Positions 37,373-46,672 are shown, counted from the first letter of the stretch. The stretch: DNA of 64,000 nucleotides from UBA6623 sp965248235 (GCA_965248235.1 CBDFIU010000004.1:1364001-1428000); one strand, 5' to 3'. The notes: generated by a model not told the origin, from the letters alone. Numbers and translations are program-made.

Positions 37373-38494
37373 ATGTCCCCGAAAAACAGATTCGTCAAGG
37401 ACCTACAGGCGAACGAAAACGTCACTGACTTTTTCCTCGTGCAAACCAAGGACGTTCGACTGAAAAAGTCGGGCGAGCCTTACCTTTCGCTCGTTCTGTC
37501 GGATCGGACCGGACGGTTGGACGCCAAGATGTGGGACGGCATCGAGGATGTTGTTGACACGTTCGCGAGCGGCGACTTCGTCAAGGTAGCCGGTTTCATT
37601 CAGATCTACCGCATGAAGCCGCAGATCACGATCCAGCGGCTGCGTCCGGCCGAGGAATCAGAAATTCGGATCGGCGATTACCTTCCCCATACCGACAAGA
37701 ACGTGGATGAGATGTTCAACGCGCTGCTGGCGCGCGTGGCTGATTTCAAGAACTCGGATCTCAAGCGATTGCTGGAAGCCTTTCTGCACGACGAGGATGT
37801 CGCCGAACGCTACAAACGCGCGCCGGCGGCGAAGTCGCTGCACCATGCTTTTATCGGGGGATTGCTGGAACACGTCACGTCCTTGATGCAACTCGCCGAG
37901 CGGGTAGGCAGCCACTACGATTTCATCGATGTGGAGCTGGTGCTGACGGGCGTGGTGTTGCACGACTTGGGCAAGATTCACGAACTGCACTACGAACGGA
38001 CATTTCAGTACAGCGACGAGGGACAGCTCCTGGGGCATATTCCGATCGTGCTGCAGCTGATTGATCGAAAGTGCTCGGAGTTGGCGGATTTTCCCGCGAA
38101 GCTGAAGACGCTGGTCGAGCACTTGATTCTCAGTCACCACGGCAAGTATGAGTTCGGGTCCCCGAAACTGCCGTCATTTCCCGAAGCGCTGTTGCTGCAC
38201 TACCTCGACGACATGGATTCGAAGCTCGAAAGCATGCGCGTGTCGATCGCCGCGTATCGGGAGGAAGAGAGCGGTTGGACGCCATATAACCCTTCGCTCG
38301 AGCGTAGTTTGCTGAATAAGGAGCGATTCTTGACTGGAGCGGGACCCGAAGGCGGCGCTCCCGAGGCTTCGGCCGCGGCCAAGACGGTGCCGGCCGCGAC
38401 CGCGCGACCGCCGAAGAACAAAGGTGCTGAGTCGCGGTCGTTGTTTGGCGAGCAGTTGCAATCGGCGCTGGACTCCACGAAGGGCGAAGAGTAG
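37373..38494 (+). CDS. 3'-5' exoribonuclease, YhaM-like OB-fold/HD-domain protein
   Basis: A 373-residue protein. I chose ATG 37373 because NRFVKDLQANENVTDFFLV is the usual YhaM N-terminus; GTG 37352 is an alternative. An OB-fold nucleic-acid domain (about residues 10-95, VLSDRTGRLDAKMWDG) is followed by an HD phosphohydrolase domain (about 140-300) with SLHHAFIGGLLEHV, VVLHDLGKIHEL and ILSHHGKYEFGSP supplying metal ligands. The C-terminal 70 residues are low complexity. The family degrades short RNA or single-stranded DNA from the 3' end. Confidence 0.85.
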   Translation: MSPKNRFVKDLQANENVTDFFLVQTKDVRLKKSGEPYLSLVLSDRTGRLDAKMWDGIEDVVDTFASGDFVKVAGFIQIYRMKPQITIQRLRPAEESEIRIGDYLPHTDKNVDEMFNALLARVADFKNSDLKRLLEAFLHDEDVAERYKRAPAAKSLHHAFIGGLLEHVTSLMQLAERVGSHYDFIDVELVLTGVVLHDLGKIHELHYERTFQYSDEGQLLGHIPIVLQLIDRKCSELADFPAKLKTLVEHLILSHHGKYEFGSPKLPSFPEALLLHYLDDMDSKLESMRVSIAAYREEESGWTPYNPSLERSLLNKERFLTGAGPEGGAPEASAAAKTVPAATARPPKNKGAESRSLFGEQLQSALDSTKGEE

Positions 38495-38717
38495 CGGACC
38501 GGGCTTGTTTCGCTGCTACGGACGCGGTCCTGGGTATTGCGCTTCGGCCACTGGTTTCGGGGTTACATGGCCTCGTCGGATACCGCTGCTTCACGGTCGC
38601 GGCTCGGTTTGGGTTTCCGTTGCCAGGCGAAGGGGTCTTGTTTTCCCGAGGTTTGCGGGCGAGAATAGAGAAAATCCGCGCCGCTTGGGCTCGGACTTTG
38701 TTTTTCGCGCGAGATAT

Positions 38718-39113
38718 ATGTCCGCCGCCGGTACCGCCGAGACTGCTCCCCGCCTGTTACCCCCGCTCGAATTAGCGGCGATGCGATCGCTTTGGAGATT
38801 GGAGAGCGGCACGGTGGCCGAAGTGCGGCAAGCCATGGAATCGGAGCGCGACCTGGCCTATACGACGGTTCTGACCTTGCTTGATCGGCTGGCTCAAAAG
38901 GGCGCGGTTTCGCGCCGCAAGAGGGGCCGCGGCTTTGTCTACGAACCGGTTCTCGATCGTCAATCGGAACGCGAGCACGCCGTGCACCGTCTCATCGACG
39001 AGCATTTCGACGGTTCGGAGCGCGAACTACGCGCTTATCTTGATCAAGAGACGTCGGGTGCGGATTCGACGTCACGGCTGGAAGCGCAACCGCTTGATTC
39101 GACGCTGCTGTAG
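38718..39113 (+). CDS. BlaI/MecI-type transcriptional repressor
   Basis: A 131-residue protein. The winged helix spans about residues 14-90: ELAAMRSLWRLESGTVAEVR, LAYTTVLTLLDRLAQKG and GFVYEPVLDRQSERE. The C-terminal part (VHRLIDEHFDGSERELRAYL) forms the dimer helix. In beta-lactam systems BlaI is cut by a membrane sensor, BlaR1/M56, but no such gene follows here; the next gene is dxr. It may act on unlinked targets. Confidence 0.8.
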   Translation: MSAAGTAETAPRLLPPLELAAMRSLWRLESGTVAEVRQAMESERDLAYTTVLTLLDRLAQKGAVSRRKRGRGFVYEPVLDRQSEREHAVHRLIDEHFDGSERELRAYLDQETSGADSTSRLEAQPLDSTLL

Positions 39114-39197
39114 GGGGGGCGGCCCCTTCTGGTCGCTGCTCGGTTTGGGAGAGGGCGGTGTGCTAGCGTTGACGATAGTTACTGTCTTACTGGGTTT

Positions 39198-40391
39198 ATG
39201 AAGCGCATCTCTATCTTGGGCTCGACGGGGTCGATCGGGCGCAACACGCTGCAAGTGATCGAGGAGATGGAGGGGGAGTGCGAAGTCCTCGCCCTCGCCG
39301 CCGGCCGGAATGTCGACGAACTCGTCGCGCAGACGGTCGGTTTCCGTCCGCGGCTGGTCTCGTTGGCCGATGAAGCTTCTCGGGACGAATTCCTCGAAAA
39401 GCTTAGGGCGAGGGGTGATTGGCACGGCGACCCGCCCGAGGCGCTGTACGGGCCGGAGGGCAATATGGCCGCTGTTTCGGCGGTCGATCCCGATATTGTC
39501 GTCTCGGCGGCCGTTGGGGTAGCCGGCCTTGAAGCGACTTTCGAGGCCGTACGGCGCGGCAAGCGGGTCGCGCTGGCGAATAAGGAAGTCTTGGTCGCCG
39601 CCGGCGACATCGTCATGGCGGCGGCACGGGAATCGGGCGCCGAGATGCTGCCGGTCGACAGCGAGCATAACGGGGTTCATCAGTGTCTGCATGCCGGGGT
39701 GGCACGGGAAGTCTCGCGGTTGATTCTAACGGCATCGGGCGGGCCCTTCCGCACGTTGCCGAAATCGGAATTTGACGCCGTCACACCCGAGCAAGCCCTC
39801 GATCACCCTACTTGGAAGATGGGCGCGCGTGTCACGATTGACTCAGCGACGTTGATGAATAAGGGGTTTGAGGTTATCGAGGCCTGTTGGCTTTTCGATT
39901 TCCGCCCCGAGCAGATCGAAGTCGTGGTGCACCCGCAATCGATTGTTCATGCCCTACTCGAGTTCCAAGACGGTTCGGTCATTGCGCAATTGGCGCCGCC
40001 GGATATGAAGCTCCCGATCCGCTACGCTCTCAGCTATCCGCGCAGGCAAGTGGGGCCCGCCGACCGCCGGCTGCGGTGGGATTGTGTGAGACAATTAGAC
40101 TTTGAGCCTCCCGACCGGGAAAAGTTCCCTCTGCTCGGCTTGGCGTACCAAGCGCTTCATGCCGGTGGGACGGCGGGATGTGTACTCAATGCGGCCGATG
40201 AGGTAGCTGTCGAGGCGTTTCTTGGCGGCCGAATCGGCTTTCCCGATCTGCCTCGCGTCGTGGGAGATACTCTCGCTCGGGTAGGCGGGCGACAAGCGAG
40301 TTCGGCCGCGGAAGTTCTTGAGATCGATCGAGAGGCGCGTCGGATGGCACGCGATCACATCGGGCGACAACCGGCCGTTTTCGCCTCCTGA
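39198..40391 (+). CDS. dxr: 1-deoxy-D-xylulose 5-phosphate reductoisomerase
   Basis: A 397-residue protein of normal family length. It converts 1-deoxyxylulose 5-phosphate to methylerythritol 4-phosphate with NADPH in isoprenoid synthesis. The NADPH loop is ILGSTGSIGRNTLQVI at the start. The metal and substrate motif LPVDSEHNGVHQCL is at about 150-165, and TLMNKGFEVIEACWLF and VVHPQSIVHALLEFQDGS are also conserved. The gene is 20 bp upstream of rseP, a conserved neighbour order. It is cytoplasmic and looks intact. Confidence 0.95.
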   Translation: MKRISILGSTGSIGRNTLQVIEEMEGECEVLALAAGRNVDELVAQTVGFRPRLVSLADEASRDEFLEKLRARGDWHGDPPEALYGPEGNMAAVSAVDPDIVVSAAVGVAGLEATFEAVRRGKRVALANKEVLVAAGDIVMAAARESGAEMLPVDSEHNGVHQCLHAGVAREVSRLILTASGGPFRTLPKSEFDAVTPEQALDHPTWKMGARVTIDSATLMNKGFEVIEACWLFDFRPEQIEVVVHPQSIVHALLEFQDGSVIAQLAPPDMKLPIRYALSYPRRQVGPADRRLRWDCVRQLDFEPPDREKFPLLGLAYQALHAGGTAGCVLNAADEVAVEAFLGGRIGFPDLPRVVGDTLARVGGRQASSAAEVLEIDREARRMARDHIGRQPAVFAS

Positions 40392-40411
40392 GTCCGGGAT
40401 TCATAACTGCG

Positions 40412-41737
40412 ATGGCAGCTATTCAAAATATTGCGGCGTTCGTCTTTGTGCTCGGCGTCATGGTGCTGATCCATGAGTTGGGGCATTTTTGGGCGGCGCG
40501 CTATTTCAAGGTTCGCGTGTTGGCCTTCGCTTTCGGGTTCGGTCCGCGCTTGTTCGGATTCAAGCGGGGGGATACGGACTACAAAGTCTGCCTGCTGCCG
40601 CTGGGCGGGTTCGTCAAGATGGCGGGCGAAAATGCGGGCGAGCCCAGCGGCGCCCCGGATGAATTCATGGCCAAGCCGCGCTGGCAGCGCATGATCATCG
40701 CGTTGATGGGTCCGACGTTCAACGTCATTCTGGCGTTTGTTCTGCTGGCCGGACTTTTCATGGTTCACTATGAACGTCGGGCCGTGCAGCTCGAGCCTCC
40801 GCTGATCGGCTATGTCTCGATCGATTCGCCGGCGGAAAAGGCGGGCATTCTCGAGGGCGACCTGATCACGGCGCTCGACGGCACGCCGGTCCCCGATTGG
40901 GAGTCGGTGCGACTGACCGAGATCGCGGCTCCCTATAAAACCCTTGCCGTCACGGTGATGCGCGACGACGCGGAACTGGTTTTTTCAGTTCCTGTCGCGG
41001 CCGATGAAACGACGGGCATCGGCCGGGCCGGTTGGAACGAATCGACCGGGGTTCGCCTGGGCGAGACGACGCCCGGGCTGCCGGCGGAGCAGGCGGGGAT
41101 TCAGAAAGACGATCTGCTGCTGACCCTCAACGGCGATCCCGTCAATTCGTGGCGCAAGGTTCCCGATGTCATCCAGCGAGTGGGCGGGGAGCCGATGCAA
41201 CTGGAAGTGCGACGCGGCGAGCAGGTCGTTGCGCTCGAAGTCACGCCGGTCTACGATTCCACGGAAACCATCAAGCCCGCCTGGCGTATCGGCGTCGAGC
41301 TGATTCCCGAGGACGAGACGATCACGACGCAGCTCGGGTTGGTGGACGCGATGGCGCAGTCCTATGACCAAAATCGCAAGAACGCCACGCTCATTTTCGG
41401 CTTTCTTAGCGGTCTGGTCGAGAGGCGGATGTCGCCCAAATCGCTGGAAGGGCCGATCGGCATTGCGCGGATTTCAGGAGACGCGGCGCGAGCGGGCCTG
41501 CCATACCTGGTGACCATGATGGCGGCGATCAGTTTGAACCTGGGTATTTTCAATCTGCTCCCGATTCCGATTCTCGACGGCGGGATGATCACGATGCTGT
41601 TGCTGGAATCGGTGATGCGGCGCGATATCAGCATCGCGGTCAAGGAACGCGTCGTGCAAGTCGGCTTGGTGTTCTTGATGTTGTTGTTCGGGTTTGTGAT
41701 TTACAACGACATTTTCAAGATTCTCCCTTCCGGGTGA
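40412..41737 (+). CDS. rseP: Site-2 intramembrane zinc metalloprotease RseP
   Basis: A 441-residue inner-membrane protease. The zinc motif HELGH is at residues 21-25 in the first helix. Two PDZ domains are in the periplasmic loop (near IDSPAEKAGILEGDLITALD and TTPGLPAEQAGIQKDDLLLT). The second active-site motif NLLPIPILDGG is in the third helix, and the last helix ends in IYNDIFKILPSG. RseP makes the second cut of membrane-bound anti-sigma factors and removes signal peptide remnants. It follows dxr directly. Confidence 0.93.
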   Translation: MAAIQNIAAFVFVLGVMVLIHELGHFWAARYFKVRVLAFAFGFGPRLFGFKRGDTDYKVCLLPLGGFVKMAGENAGEPSGAPDEFMAKPRWQRMIIALMGPTFNVILAFVLLAGLFMVHYERRAVQLEPPLIGYVSIDSPAEKAGILEGDLITALDGTPVPDWESVRLTEIAAPYKTLAVTVMRDDAELVFSVPVAADETTGIGRAGWNESTGVRLGETTPGLPAEQAGIQKDDLLLTLNGDPVNSWRKVPDVIQRVGGEPMQLEVRRGEQVVALEVTPVYDSTETIKPAWRIGVELIPEDETITTQLGLVDAMAQSYDQNRKNATLIFGFLSGLVERRMSPKSLEGPIGIARISGDAARAGLPYLVTMMAAISLNLGIFNLLPIPILDGGMITMLLLESVMRRDISIAVKERVVQVGLVFLMLLFGFVIYNDIFKILPSG

Positions 41738-41817
41738 GCGAACCGGATCGTCTTCCCGCCCGTCAAAATTCAAGGTGGCGGCTTGCTTCCGGGCTCGTGA
41801 TTTGATGCAATGGCGGT

Positions 41818-42060
41818 ATGCCCGCGGCAACGCTAGATTCGGAGAAATTCATCGGCCGTTCGGTCGACCGCTTGACGCTCGACGAGCGCGAAGCGCTGAT
41901 TGGAAAATTCACGGCCCAGGAAATCTATACCCCCAAGACGCTGCCGTTGCAGCGCATCGAGGCGCTCGGCGACAGCATCCAAGACTGCGTCAAGCAGCTG
42001 CGCGCTCGCGGACTTGATCCGCTGAACTTCGAGTTTTCGCGCCTCGGCCCCCCGTATTAA
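41818..42060 (+). CDS. Small conserved-looking hypothetical protein
   Basis: An 80-residue protein between rseP and trmJ. It has an acidic start, then FTAQEIYTPKTLPLQRIEAL, DCVKQLRARGLDPLNFEF and the ending LGPPY. There is no signal peptide, membrane helix or known domain. Its composition and position in a tight plus-strand cluster support a real gene; trmJ starts 24 bp later. The function is unknown. Confidence 0.6.
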   Translation: MPAATLDSEKFIGRSVDRLTLDEREALIGKFTAQEIYTPKTLPLQRIEALGDSIQDCVKQLRARGLDPLNFEFSRLGPPY

Positions 42061-42084
42061 GATCGCCGACCGGCCGGCGTCGCC

Positions 42085-42807
42085 ATGGCTTGGCAAGGGA
42101 ATCTCAGGGTCGTTCTGGTTCAGTCCCGCAACTCGCTCAATATCGGCGCGGCGGCGCGGGCGATGTTCAATTTCGGCTTTTCCCAACTGTGGCTGGTCAA
42201 CCCCTACGACGCGGCCTTCCGCAAGGCTCGCTCGGCGGTCGGCGCGGGGGAGGTGCTGCGCAAGGCCCGAGTGACGTCGGATCTGGCGGAGGCGCTGGGG
42301 GAGGCCTCGTTGATCGTGGGCGCCTCGGGAGTCGAGGGCCGGGTGCAGCGTCAGGTGCGGCGTGCGTTGCCCGACGCCGGGCACGCCTTGCGAACCCATC
42401 TCGATGACCGGCCGGCGGCGTTGGTGTTCGGCTCGGAAAAGTCGGGTTTGTCGAACGAACAACTCGGCCATTGCGACTGGGTGTTGCATATTCCGACCGA
42501 GGACGATTGCCCGTCGATGAATCTGGGGCAGGCGGTGGCGCTGTGCTGCTATGAAATCGCACGAGTGGCGCGGGCGGTTCCTCGGCTGAAAACCCCGGCT
42601 TCGATCAGCGCGGGCGAGCGGGACTTGATCCTGAAATTATTGATGCCCGTCCTTGACCGGAGCGGCTTCGTGCTGCCCGATCAGGGCTCGTCGCGGTTGC
42701 TTAAGGTACGCCGCTGGATCGGGCGACTACGGCTGGCTCCGACGGATGCCCGGTTCCTGATGGGCATGCTGCGGCAGATCGGCTGGAAACTCGAGCAGGG
42801 CGAGTAA
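42085..42807 (+). CDS. trmJ: tRNA (cytidine/uridine-2'-O-)-methyltransferase TrmJ-like
   Basis: A 240-residue SpoU-family methyltransferase. Motif 1 is VVLVQSRNSLNIGAAARAMF, motif 2 is ALVFGSEKSGLSNEQL and motif 3 is HIPTEDDCPSMNLGQAVAL, together forming the knotted SAM-binding site. The C-terminal helical part (about 165-240) matches the TrmJ-type extension. TrmJ methylates the 2'-O of residue 32 in tRNA. The assignment within SpoU subfamilies rests on these motifs and the length. It is the last gene of the dxr cluster. Confidence 0.85.
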   Translation: MAWQGNLRVVLVQSRNSLNIGAAARAMFNFGFSQLWLVNPYDAAFRKARSAVGAGEVLRKARVTSDLAEALGEASLIVGASGVEGRVQRQVRRALPDAGHALRTHLDDRPAALVFGSEKSGLSNEQLGHCDWVLHIPTEDDCPSMNLGQAVALCCYEIARVARAVPRLKTPASISAGERDLILKLLMPVLDRSGFVLPDQGSSRLLKVRRWIGRLRLAPTDARFLMGMLRQIGWKLEQGE

Positions 42808-43371
42808 GCAGTCTGTTTCCATGGTCGGTGAGACGGTTATGACAATGGGCGGAGATGGGCTGCGGGGTGGGGCGTGAGATTCCCGCCGCCCTTACAGGGC
42901 TCGTCCGCTTGGGGGGGAGCCACCCGGGTTTCGCCGTTCCGGCTCCACCCCGGGCTATATTCCTGACGCCGCTTCGCGGCGCAAGAGGTTCGCAATCTCT
43001 CTCTGCGTCAACTTCATGCAGAATGCTTTCGCGGCTATGGTCGGAAGAGCGATGTGGCTCGGACTGGCGACAGGGCAAGCCTGCCGGCTCACGCCACGGC
43101 GGGAACCCTCGACATTGACGAGATGTCGGCCTGTTCGAGGTAGGCCGGCTTCGACATAGACTGGGCAGGCAGGGCGGTTTTCCACCTGCTTGATATACTG
43201 AGCTTTCGGTTCGTCGACGTCATTTCGCGTCGCTTTCGGACGGCGTCGACGCAGTCGATGCGGACCGCCGGGAACGCGGTCGCGGGGGCCGAATGATGAA
43301 CGCGAAGGCGGCGATTTTTTCCGCTTGTGCTCATCCGACGGTCATCGAATGGCTCGGGGCGTTCGATTAAT
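42808..43371. other. Intergenic region before rpoN with a palindromic repeat
   Basis: About 560 bp with no supported gene. The left half holds the repeat at 42885-42981. The right half probably contains the promoter of rpoN. Confidence 0.45.
42885..42981. repeat. Dispersed GC-rich palindromic repeat, copy B
   Basis: The same ordered blocks as at 7636-7730: GCCGCCC..CAGGGCTC, a CCCGGGTTTCGCC..CCACCCCGGGCTA palindrome, and a GACGCCGCTTCGCGGCG hairpin. The spacers differ, so the blocks rather than the whole sequence are conserved. Confidence 0.55.
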
Positions 43372-44910
43372 ATGTTGTTGCAGCAAAGACTGGGCCTCAA
43401 GCTTGCCCAGAAGCCTGTCTTAACGCAGAGCCTGCGGCAACTGGTCAAACTGCTGGCGCTTAACAAGCTCGATCTGAAAGAGGAAATCACTCAGGAACTC
43501 GAGTCCAATCCGGTTCTCGAAGCCGGCGTGGACCCCGAAGGTTCCGTCAACGCAGACGACTCGGCCGAGGAGGAGAGCTGGGAGGTTTCGGGGGCCAAGG
43601 CGGACGACGCCGTCGCGGCTGAATCGGTTCCCGACGCTGTCGCGGCGGCGGCGCCGGACCCGGCGGAAAGGACCCCGGCCGCCGACGCCGCTCCAGAGCC
43701 CGCGGCGGCGGAATCCAAAGATCCTTTCGACGAGATTGATTTCAATTCCTTCTTCAACGACTACCTCGACCCGGGACCCCACACCCCTTTTGCGATGGAG
43801 GTCATCGACCGTCCGTCGTTTGAAACCTTTCTCTCGCAACCGACGACATTGACCGATCATTTGCTGTGGCAGCTAAGCCTCAGTTTGGCGAGCGAACCGG
43901 TGTCGGCTACGGTGGAGGCTGTGATCGGGAATCTCGACGAGGACGGCTACCTGACCTCGCCGCTCGAAGAAGTCGCCGCCGCCTCGGGAGCTTCCCAGCC
44001 GCAGGCGGAAGAGGCACTGCGCTTAGTCCAAGAGTTCGACCCGTTGGGCGTCGGGGCGCGGAGCGTGGGCGAATGCCTGATGATTCAATTGCGGTCTTGC
44101 GACGCCGACGAAGGCGTGGCCGGAGAGATCGTCGCGCACCACCTCGAGCTACTCGAGAACAGACACAACGGGGAAATCGCGTCGCGGCTGGGGAGGCCGC
44201 AGGGCCATGTGGACATCGCGCTGCGGCTGATTCGGGGACTGGACCCACGTCCGGGGCAGCACTACGCGGCGTCCAAAACCCGCACCGTTGAACCGGACGT
44301 CTATTTCGTCAAGACGCAGGACGGTTTCCGGGTGGTCCTGAACGAGGACGATTTGCCCGATCTACGGCTGAACCGTCAGTACCGTCAGCTGCTGCAAAAA
44401 GGCAAGGCGACCAAGGAAGTGCGCGACTACGTTAAGGACCGCTATCACGCGGCGATCCAACTGCTGCGCAACATCGAACAGCGCAAACACACCATCGAGG
44501 GCGTGTGCGACGCGATTGTGCGGCGGCAGGGCGCGTTCCTGGCTAACGGCATCGAGCACCTTCGGCCGATGATGATCAAGGATGTCGCCGAGGAGATCGG
44601 CGTGCATCCCTCGACGGTGAGCCGCGCGGTGGCGAACAAGTACGCCCACACGCCCCACGGGGTTTACGAATTACGGTTTTTCTTTTCCGAGGGAGTCCAA
44701 GGGCCAGCCGGAAACTCGATTCCTCTGCTATTGCTCAAGCGGCGCGTCAAGCAGATGATCGAGCAGGAAAATCCGGCCAAGCCGCTGACCGACGATCACA
44801 TCAGCGGGATGCTCAGAGAGCAGGGCATCGAGGTCACACGCCGGACGGTTGCGAAATATCGAGAAGATTTGAATATTCCATCCACCCATCGGCGCCGCAA
44901 GCGCCTCTAG
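43372..44910 (+). CDS. rpoN: RNA polymerase sigma-54 factor
   Basis: A 512-residue protein from ATG 43372. Region I (MLLQQRLGLKLAQKPVLTQS, LRQLVKLLALNKLDL) binds enhancer activators; region II is Ala/Pro/Glu-rich (residues about 50-120); the core-binding region follows (DEDGYLTSPLEEVAAASG, EFDPLGVGARSVGECL). The DNA-binding part contains a helix-turn-helix (GVHPSTVSRAVANKY) and the RpoN box near the C-terminus (TRRTVAKYREDLNIPSTHRR). It is followed by hpf and rapZ, a conserved rpoN cluster order; hprK and PTS genes are not between them here. Confidence 0.95.
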   Translation: MLLQQRLGLKLAQKPVLTQSLRQLVKLLALNKLDLKEEITQELESNPVLEAGVDPEGSVNADDSAEEESWEVSGAKADDAVAAESVPDAVAAAAPDPAERTPAADAAPEPAAAESKDPFDEIDFNSFFNDYLDPGPHTPFAMEVIDRPSFETFLSQPTTLTDHLLWQLSLSLASEPVSATVEAVIGNLDEDGYLTSPLEEVAAASGASQPQAEEALRLVQEFDPLGVGARSVGECLMIQLRSCDADEGVAGEIVAHHLELLENRHNGEIASRLGRPQGHVDIALRLIRGLDPRPGQHYAASKTRTVEPDVYFVKTQDGFRVVLNEDDLPDLRLNRQYRQLLQKGKATKEVRDYVKDRYHAAIQLLRNIEQRKHTIEGVCDAIVRRQGAFLANGIEHLRPMMIKDVAEEIGVHPSTVSRAVANKYAHTPHGVYELRFFFSEGVQGPAGNSIPLLLLKRRVKQMIEQENPAKPLTDDHISGMLREQGIEVTRRTVAKYREDLNIPSTHRRRKRL

Positions 44911-44932
44911 ACGAGGAAATGAAAACGATTCC

Positions 44933-45490
44933 ATGCAGGTTACGTACACTTCCAGAAACGCCGAAATCTCCGAGCAGGAGAAGCGCAAAGTCCAACGCAA
45001 GTTCGAGAAGATCCACAAGATTCTCAATCCGAACCGCGATTTGGAAGCTCATGTGATCCTTTCGCGTCAGCGTCATCTGTGCGAGGCCGAGGTCACGTTG
45101 CAGGCTTTGCATCATACGCTGGTCGTGACGGCTTCGAGCGCCGAGCCGTTGGCGGCGGTGCTGGGCGCGGTCGACAAGCTCGAAAAGCAGGCCGTCAAAA
45201 ACAAGCACAAGTTGATTGACGGGCGCCGCGCGGAACGCAACCGCCGGGTGCCGGCGTCGAGTCCGGAGCCCACCGCGGCGGCGCCGCGGGCCGATGAAGA
45301 ACGCGCGCGCCGCTCGATCGTCCACGGCGACTCGGTCGCCCCCAAGCCTCTAACGGTTGAGGAAGCGCAGATGCGGATCGAAGAGAGTGATCGTGACCAG
45401 GTAACCTTCCGGGACGCGGAGAGCGGCCGCTTGCAGGTGCTGTTTCGGCGCCGTGACGGCCGTTTGGAACTGGTGGATGTCGGCGCCTGA
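44933..45490 (+). CDS. hpf: Ribosome hibernation-promoting factor, long form
   Basis: A 185-residue protein, 22 bp after rpoN. The N-terminal domain (about residues 1-100: VTYTSRNAEISEQEKRKVQR, AHVILSRQRHLCEAEVTL, AVDKLEKQAVKNKHKL) is the ribosome-binding HPF/RaiA fold. A linker rich in Ala/Glu/Arg follows, then the C-terminal dimerising domain (KPLTVEEAQMRIEESDRDQV to LVDVG). Long HPFs join two ribosomes into inactive 100S dimers in stationary phase. The C-terminal domain is shorter than usual. Confidence 0.88.
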   Translation: MQVTYTSRNAEISEQEKRKVQRKFEKIHKILNPNRDLEAHVILSRQRHLCEAEVTLQALHHTLVVTASSAEPLAAVLGAVDKLEKQAVKNKHKLIDGRRAERNRRVPASSPEPTAAAPRADEERARRSIVHGDSVAPKPLTVEEAQMRIEESDRDQVTFRDAESGRLQVLFRRRDGRLELVDVGA

Positions 45491-45599
45491 GGGGCTGTGA
45501 AGAAATGGGGACTGTGCCGAGCACCGACCGAATAAGTTCCATTGAATCAGTAACCGCGTCCGGCGCGAAGTGGACTGTGCCCAATTTTTTCACAGCCCC
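45491..45599. repeat. MITE-like 109 bp repeat, copy 2
   Basis: The second copy of the repeat at 34510-34617, lying directly after the hpf stop codon and 24 bp before rapZ. Its outer ends GGGGCTGTGAAGAAATGGGG and, on the other strand, GGGGCTGTGAAAAAATTGGG form the terminal inverted repeat. The central CCGACCGAATAAGTTCCATT is identical to copy 1. It fills nearly all of the hpf-rapZ gap, so it may affect expression of rapZ. Confidence 0.7.
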
Positions 45600-45623
45600 T
45601 GAAGCGCGCGGCGCCCCGTTTCG

Positions 45624-46556
45624 ATGAGTCGGATTGTGCGAAAAAAAGCGACGAAGCGGTCCACCGCGGAGCCGACCGGCGATCTTGCCGACGCGGGGCC
45701 TCCGGGATTGGTGATCCTGACCGGTCTCAGCGGTTCGGGGAAGGCCTCGGTCCTCAAGATTCTCGAAGATATCGGTTACTACGCGGTCGATAATCTCCCG
45801 ATCGACCTGATTCCCACTTTCGCGCAGTTGTGCCGTCAGTCCCAAGAGATCTCGCGGGCGGCGTTGGTTGTGGACATCCGAGAAGGCAAGGCGTTGCGGC
45901 GCTTTCCGAAGATGTTTCGGGATTTGCGCCGTGAGACGCGGGTTCAGCTCGTTTACCTGGAGAGCAGCGATGAAGTTTTACAGCGGCGCTTCAGCGAAAC
46001 CCGTCGTCCTCACCCGTTGGGAACCGCCGGCAACGTCGTCGAAAATCTCCAAGCCGAGAGAAAGGCTCTGGCGCCGATCGAAAAATTAGCGGACCTGACG
46101 ATCGACACGTCGGGGCTAACGGTTCACGATCTGCGCCGTCTCATTATTTCGAGGTTCAGCGGGTCGGCCAAACAGCCGGAGCTTCTTGTGACCGTGCGCA
46201 GCTTCGGGTTCAAACACGGCGTGCCGACCGACAGCGATTTGGTGTTCGATGTGCGCTTTCTGCCGAATCCAAACTACGTACCGGGCTGCAAGGGCCTCAC
46301 GGGTAAGCACCCGAAGGTCGCTCGATATATTCGCTCTTTCCCGCAGACCGGGGAGTTCGTCGGCCGCATCTCGGAATTGCTGGTCTACCTAATGCCGCAT
46401 TACGGCAAAGAGGGCAAGAGCTATCTGACGATTAGCTTCGGCTGTACGGGGGGGCGGCACCGCTCCGTGTTTATCGCCGATGCGATCGCACGCAATCTGG
46501 CGGCCGCCGGCTGCCGCGCCAAGGTTGTGCACCGCGATTTTCGGAAGCCCGCTTGA
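45624..46556 (+). CDS. rapZ: RNase adapter protein RapZ (YvcJ/UPF0042 nucleotide-binding)
   Basis: A 310-residue protein. The P-loop GLSGSGKA (residues about 34-41) is followed by EDIGYYAVDNLPIDLIPTF and VYLESSDEVLQRRFSETRRP, the N-terminal kinase-like domain. The C-terminal domain contains VRSFGFKHGVPTDSDLVFDV, RFLPNPNYV and SFGCTGGRHRSVFIADAIA, the RNA- and metabolite-binding part. In E. coli RapZ guides RNase E to GlmZ; in other phyla the role is less known. It is typical near rpoN and hpf. Confidence 0.92.
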   Translation: MSRIVRKKATKRSTAEPTGDLADAGPPGLVILTGLSGSGKASVLKILEDIGYYAVDNLPIDLIPTFAQLCRQSQEISRAALVVDIREGKALRRFPKMFRDLRRETRVQLVYLESSDEVLQRRFSETRRPHPLGTAGNVVENLQAERKALAPIEKLADLTIDTSGLTVHDLRRLIISRFSGSAKQPELLVTVRSFGFKHGVPTDSDLVFDVRFLPNPNYVPGCKGLTGKHPKVARYIRSFPQTGEFVGRISELLVYLMPHYGKEGKSYLTISFGCTGGRHRSVFIADAIARNLAAAGCRAKVVHRDFRKPA

Positions 46557-46672
46557 AGCTCCGCCGGAACGCTCGCCGACATGTGGCCCGAGGCCCTTCG
46601 AGCACCGTTCAGCGGACGGAGCGGCAAAAGAAGGACTGCTATAATTTGGTTGTCTCGGTTAGGGTTTTCCCC

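Noticed and set aside
46600..46672. Complete promoter upstream of the CBM-like gene
   Set aside because: TATAAT is present at 46640-46645, but no acceptable -35 box stands at the right spacing.
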